Source: Levilactobacillus koreensis JCM 16448 (GTDB lineage: Bacteria; Bacillota; Bacilli; Lactobacillales; Lactobacillaceae). From it: 50,318 bases of DNA. Position 1 is the first letter of the stretch, and each line of letters starts with the position of its first letter. Position numbers and translations under genes: made by a program. Shown here piece by piece: positions 46,913 to 50,318 of the stretch. The stretch is from assembly GCF_001435525.1 (NCBI RefSeq), contig NZ_AZDP01000110.1, forward strand, positions 1 to 50,318. The letters are read 5' to 3'. The notes under the pieces are model-generated. The model ran no database searches, had not been told where the DNA came from, and saw nothing but the letters and a program-made list of their open reading frames with translations.

Positions 46913-48292
46913 ATGACGACTAGAAATACCATTATCCTCGCAGCCGGCAAGGGCACCCGGATGAAGTCAAAGTTGTACAAAGTATTGCATCAGGTTTGTG
47001 GCAAGGCCATGGTCGACCATGTGTTGACGCAGGTTGAGCAAACCAGCATGGATAAGATCGTGACGGTCGTGGGCTACGGTGCCGACGACGTGAAGACCAC
47101 ACTTGGTGACCGGACACAATACGCCCTGCAAGCCAAGCAACTGGGGACGGGCCACGCCGTTTTACAGACGGAACCCATCTTAAAGGATGAACAAGGAACG
47201 ACTTTAATCGTTAGTGGGGACACGCCATTGTTCCGTGCCGAAACGTTCGAAGACCTCTTTGCCTATCACGAAGCCAAGCACGCCGCCGCAACGATCTTAA
47301 CCTCGATTGCCCCGGACCCAACCGGCTATGGCCGCATCGTCCGCAACAATATCGGTATCGTTGAAAAAATCGTTGAACAAAAGGACGCTAACTCCGAAGA
47401 ACAAGAAATTCACGAAATCAACACTGGTGTTTACGTCTTTGACAACCAGAAGTTGTTTAAGGCCCTTCACGAAACGTCCAACGACAACGCGCAGGGCGAA
47501 TACTACCTGACCGACGTCATTGAAATTTTGAAGCGCCAAGGGGACATCGTAGCGGCTTACCAAATGGCTAATTTCGATGAATCCATGGGGGTTAACGACC
47601 GGGTGGCCTTATCCGCCGCCACGAAGATCATGTGCGAACGAATCAACCGTCAGCACATGCAAGATGGGGTCACGTTGATTGATCCGGAAACGACTTACAT
47701 CGATGCCGGCGTCAAGATCGGTGCCGACACCATCATCGAACCCGGCGTTCTGTTAAAGGGCGACACGGTCATCGGTGAAGATTGCTACATTGGCGCGCAC
47801 TCCGAATTGCGGAACGCCAAGTTGGCCGATCACGTGACCGTCACGTCTTCTCTGCTAGAAGACTCCGACATGGCCACTGGCAGCAACATTGGTCCCAACA
47901 GCCATTTGCGTCCAGAATCACACATCGGGCCTAAGGTGCACCTCGGCAACTTTGTCGAAGTGAAGAAGGCGACAATCGGTGAAGGCACGAAGGTTGGCCA
48001 CTTGACCTACGTGGGTAACGCTAAGCTCGGCAAGAATATCAACGTCGGTTGTGGGGTTGTCTTCGTCAACTACGACGGCAAGAACAAGCACGAGACGGTT
48101 GTGGGCGACGATGCCTTTATCGGTTCAAACTCAAACTTGGTCGCTCCCTTGGATGTGGCTGACCACAGTTTCATCGCGGCGGGGTCAACAATTACCGACG
48201 CTGTCAACAAATACGACATGGCAATTGCTCGGCAACGGCAAACGAACAAGCCTAATTACTATCAGAAACTACCATATCGTGGTGAAGATTAA
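46913..48292 (+). CDS. glmU: Bifunctional GlcNAc-1-phosphate uridyltransferase/glucosamine-1-phosphate acetyltransferase
   Basis: This is a 459-residue enzyme making UDP-GlcNAc for peptidoglycan. The N-terminal pyrophosphorylase domain has [18 protein letters not shown] (about residues 8-25). The C-terminal left-handed beta-helix domain has hexapeptide repeats ([20 protein letters not shown] and on), the [14 protein letters not shown] region and the catalytic His in [16 protein letters not shown]. The ATG at 46913 is preceded by TAGGAG at 11 nt; a TTG at 46907 in frame is a possible start. It is probably cotranscribed with purR. Confidence 0.95.
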   Translation: MTTRNTIILAAGKGTRMKSKLYKVLHQVCGKAMVDHVLTQVEQTSMDKIVTVVGYGADDVKTTLGDRTQYALQAKQLGTGHAVLQTEPILKDEQGTTLIVSGDTPLFRAETFEDLFAYHEAKHAAATILTSIAPDPTGYGRIVRNNIGIVEKIVEQKDANSEEQEIHEINTGVYVFDNQKLFKALHETSNDNAQGEYYLTDVIEILKRQGDIVAAYQMANFDESMGVNDRVALSAATKIMCERINRQHMQDGVTLIDPETTYIDAGVKIGADTIIEPGVLLKGDTVIGEDCYIGAHSELRNAKLADHVTVTSSLLEDSDMATGSNIGPNSHLRPESHIGPKVHLGNFVEVKKATIGEGTKVGHLTYVGNAKLGKNINVGCGVVFVNYDGKNKHETVVGDDAFIGSNSNLVAPLDVADHSFIAAGSTITDAVNKYDMAIARQRQTNKPNYYQKLPYRGED

Positions 48293-48302
48293 GCTGAAGG
48301 TC

Positions 48303-48331
48303 TTGTGTTTCCGGGCCCGATAGCATAAAAT
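48303..48331 (+). promoter_or_regulatory. prs promoter candidate
   Basis: TTGTGT (48303-48308), 17 nt and TAAAAT (48326-48331) lie between glmU and prs. Confidence 0.5.
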
Positions 48332-48375
48332 TGTTGTAGTAAATTCAGGCAGACTAGTTGCTATTGGAGGAAATT

Positions 48376-49356
48376 ATGGCTACGCAATATTTTGACCCTA
48401 AATTAAAGATTTTTGCGTTAAACTCCAACAAACCGTTGGCGCAAAAGATTGCTAACGAGGTTGGTGTCGAATTAGGGAAGACTTCGGTGGACCGTTTTAG
48501 TGACGGCGAAATCCGGATCAACATTGAACAAAGTGTCCGGGGCAGTCACGTCTATGTGATTCAGTCAACTTCAGCGCCCGTCAACGATAACTTGATGGAA
48601 CTGCTGATCATGATCGATGCTTTACGGCGGGCAAGTGCGGCCACCATTAACGTGGTCATTCCGTACTATGGCTACGCGCGTCAAGATCGTAAAGCCCGGT
48701 CACGGGAACCAATTACGGCTAAATTAGTCGCAAACATGCTCCAAACGGCCGGCGTAACGCGGGTCGTGGCGTTGGACTTACATGCTGCGCAGATTCAAGG
48801 ATTCTTCGATGTACCGGTCGACCATTTGATGGGCGCACCGTTACTGGCGGACTACTTCTTAAGCAACGGCTTAGCCGAAGACGCGGTCGTCGTTTCACCT
48901 GACCATGGTGGTGTGACGCGGGCCCGGGCGTTGGCCGAATTCCTCAAGGCCCCAATTGCCATTATCGACAAGCGGCGACCACGGGCGAACGTGGCGGAAA
49001 TCATGAACATCATCGGGGATGTCAAGGGTAAACGTTGCATCATGATCGATGATATGATTGATACCGCTGGGACGATTACCTTGGGGTCCAAGGCTTTGAT
49101 GGAAGCCGGCGCCAAGGAAGTCTACGCTAGCTGTACCCACCCAGTTCTGTCCGGTCCGGCAATTGAACGGATCAAGAATTCTCCAATTAAGAAATTAGTT
49201 GTGACGGATTCAATTCAATTAACGGCCGACAAGCAAATTGACAAGATCGAACAAATTTCGGTTGGTCCGCTGATTGGTCAAGCCATCAAGCGAATCAACG
49301 AAAACCGGCCAGTCAGCCCATTGTTTAAGAACCGTTTCCGGAGTCACGAACAATAA
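48376..49356 (+). CDS. prs: Ribose-phosphate pyrophosphokinase
   Basis: This is a 326-residue class I PRPP synthetase making PRPP from ribose 5-phosphate and ATP for nucleotide, His and Trp synthesis. The motifs [29 protein letters not shown] (flexible loop), [18 protein letters not shown] and the PRPP loop [14 protein letters not shown] are intact. The start is ATG 48376 after GGAGG; the frame extends back to 48358. It has its own promoter candidate and a perfect terminator. Confidence 0.96.
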   Translation: MATQYFDPKLKIFALNSNKPLAQKIANEVGVELGKTSVDRFSDGEIRINIEQSVRGSHVYVIQSTSAPVNDNLMELLIMIDALRRASAATINVVIPYYGYARQDRKARSREPITAKLVANMLQTAGVTRVVALDLHAAQIQGFFDVPVDHLMGAPLLADYFLSNGLAEDAVVVSPDHGGVTRARALAEFLKAPIAIIDKRRPRANVAEIMNIIGDVKGKRCIMIDDMIDTAGTITLGSKALMEAGAKEVYASCTHPVLSGPAIERIKNSPIKKLVVTDSIQLTADKQIDKIEQISVGPLIGQAIKRINENRPVSPLFKNRFRSHEQ

Positions 49357-49363
49357 AAATGAC

Positions 49364-49402
49364 AAAAACTTGAGTAGCGCTTTGCGTTGGCTCAAGTTTT
49401 TT
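49364..49402 (+). terminator. Rho-independent terminator of prs
   Basis: AAAACTTGAG (49365-49374) pairs with CTCAAGTTTT (49391-49400), with inner AGCGC/GCGTT pairing. Confidence 0.9.
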
Positions 49403-49481
49403 CTTACCCTAATTACGAAGGAAGGTTAGGATGAGCTGATTGCGCTGTGGCCGTCAGAAATTTCGGCGGCTGTGAGAAACG

Positions 49482-49509
49482 TTGAAATATCCTACCGATG
49501 TCGTATAAT
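49482..49509 (+). promoter_or_regulatory. Promoter with long leader
   Basis: TTGAAA (49482-49487), 16 nt and TATAAT (49504-49509) are a good promoter, about 185 nt before the next start codon. No gene is seen in 49403-49695. Confidence 0.55.
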
Positions 49510-49695
49510 TGGTTAATTAATCCGGCCATTGATGCGATTGTGGTTAATGAGTAGATGGTCAATATTGCTATCGAGAAAGTAGCTGACTATTACTGTGTAG
49601 TAGGTTATTGGCGATTAAAGTCTGTATAGATATAGCATGAGTAGAGCCAAGTGTAATGGGCGAATTTTTTCTTAGTGAGTATTAGGAGTGATTGG

Positions 49696-50058
49696 ATGAA
49701 TAGTTGGCAGAGATGGGCAACGGGAACCGTAGCGGCAGGATTACTGGTGGCTTTGGTGATGAAGCTGCTGGGACAGCCGCTGATGGTGATCGGCAATATT
49801 TTATTTTTAGTCGGTCTGGCCCTCATTGTGTTTGGTGCCATCTGTGTTCTGTTAAAAGGACATTTATTTACGGGGTGGCGGCACCTCTTCCGGCGACACA
49901 ACCGGGCAGATAAGGAAGATCTCATGCCGGGGGAAAAGGTCGAAGTCCATCACGTGGCGAGTGCCAAAAACGCGCCAATCGTGGTTAATGCACCGGCTCG
50001 ATTTGGGTTGATTTCTGGGGTGTGCTATCTGGTTTTGGGAATTGTGTTCACACTTTAA
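49696..50058 (+). CDS. Small membrane protein, DUF3899-like
   Basis: This is a 120-residue protein with three hydrophobic segments (about residues 8-25, 28-50 and 100-119). The central hydrophilic part holds RHLFRRHNRADKEDLMPGEKVEVHHV. It resembles DUF3899, a family of small lactobacillar membrane proteins without known function; I am only fairly sure of that match. The start is ATG 49696 with TAGGAGTG upstream. A terminator follows the stop closely. Confidence 0.65.
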   Translation: MNSWQRWATGTVAAGLLVALVMKLLGQPLMVIGNILFLVGLALIVFGAICVLLKGHLFTGWRHLFRRHNRADKEDLMPGEKVEVHHVASAKNAPIVVNAPARFGLISGVCYLVLGIVFTL

Positions 50059-50068
50059 AACTGACTTG

Positions 50069-50108
50069 AGGATATTTTCCGCTGGCGAAGTGGGGGGTAT
50101 CCTTTTTT
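50069..50108 (+). terminator. Rho-independent terminator
   Basis: AGGATA (50069-50074) pairs with TATCCT (50098-50103), with inner TTTCCGC/GTGGGGG wobble pairing and a T run. The region 50109-50318 has no recognised gene. Confidence 0.7.
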
Positions 50109-50318
50109 GTTAACTGGCTTAACCGGAATGGACCGTAAAACGATTGTGGGGAGAGTTGCTGTTACTATTACAATAGCTCATGTAAGATGTTAAGTATCAA
50201 TTGAGATTGAAAAAATTGATAACCAAAAAATATTTGGATGTACTTTCCGGAATTAACTATATCCCAATTCATTCATAAAAGGACTAGAATGTTTTGACTG
50301 TTCCTACATCTCAAGCCT

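Overview
The window looks like chromosomal DNA from a Lactobacillaceae bacterium, most likely Levilactobacillus-like. The evidence is the housekeeping gene order, fairly high GC, T-box control of trpS, a mevalonate-pathway mvaA, DUF5776 and DUF3290/DUF421 proteins, and frequent TTG/GTG starts. The species call is inference. No tRNA, rRNA, CRISPR array, phage or transposase gene was seen.

Layout. 0-14 kb: Nudix hydrolase, DUF3290-DUF421 pair, an Rgg-type regulator divergent from an MFS transporter, an FAD disulfide-oxidoreductase-like enzyme, a NapA-type antiporter, an ABC exporter, a secreted amidase-DUF5776 protein, small secreted or membrane proteins and a GNAT acetyltransferase. 14-25.7 kb: helD, T-box-trpS, ppx, then mvaA, an HExxH protein, a sirtuin, a small membrane protein and a DUF72 protein. 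26-33.6 kb: metG-tatD-rnmV-rsmA-veg-ispE, in the Bacillus-like order. 33.6-45.3 kb: an accessory block lying between ispE and purR, with a UDG-like protein, a beta-glucoside cluster (GPH symporter, ROK regulator, GH1 6-phospho-beta-glucosidase, ROK kinase), an alpha/beta hydrolase and a Zur-boxed metal ABC transporter. 46-50 kb: purR, glmU, prs and a small membrane protein.

The striking feature is not a gene. About 20 full or nearly full copies, plus about six fragments, of a 160-190 nt structured intergenic repeat fill most of the larger gaps. I call it SIR; the name is mine. Each unit folds as a long outer stem enclosing two arms (type A) or three arms (types B and C). The copies differ by compensatory base changes that keep the stems, and a C-U mismatch recurs in two arms. 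In every gap holding several units, plus-sense copies lie left and minus-sense copies right, so they face each other. Same-sense copies begin 9-20 nt after five stop codons, and opposite-sense copies end 35-70 nt before four start codons. This resembles REP/BIME architecture but with a much larger multi-arm unit. I do not recognise it as a described family.

Gene cooperation. The beta-glucoside cluster suggests PTS-independent uptake, followed by intracellular phosphorylation and phospho-glucosidase cleavage. The metal operon is preceded by a near-perfect Zur box. The presence of both mvaA and ispE indicates an orphan MEP-pathway kinase beside a mevalonate pathway.
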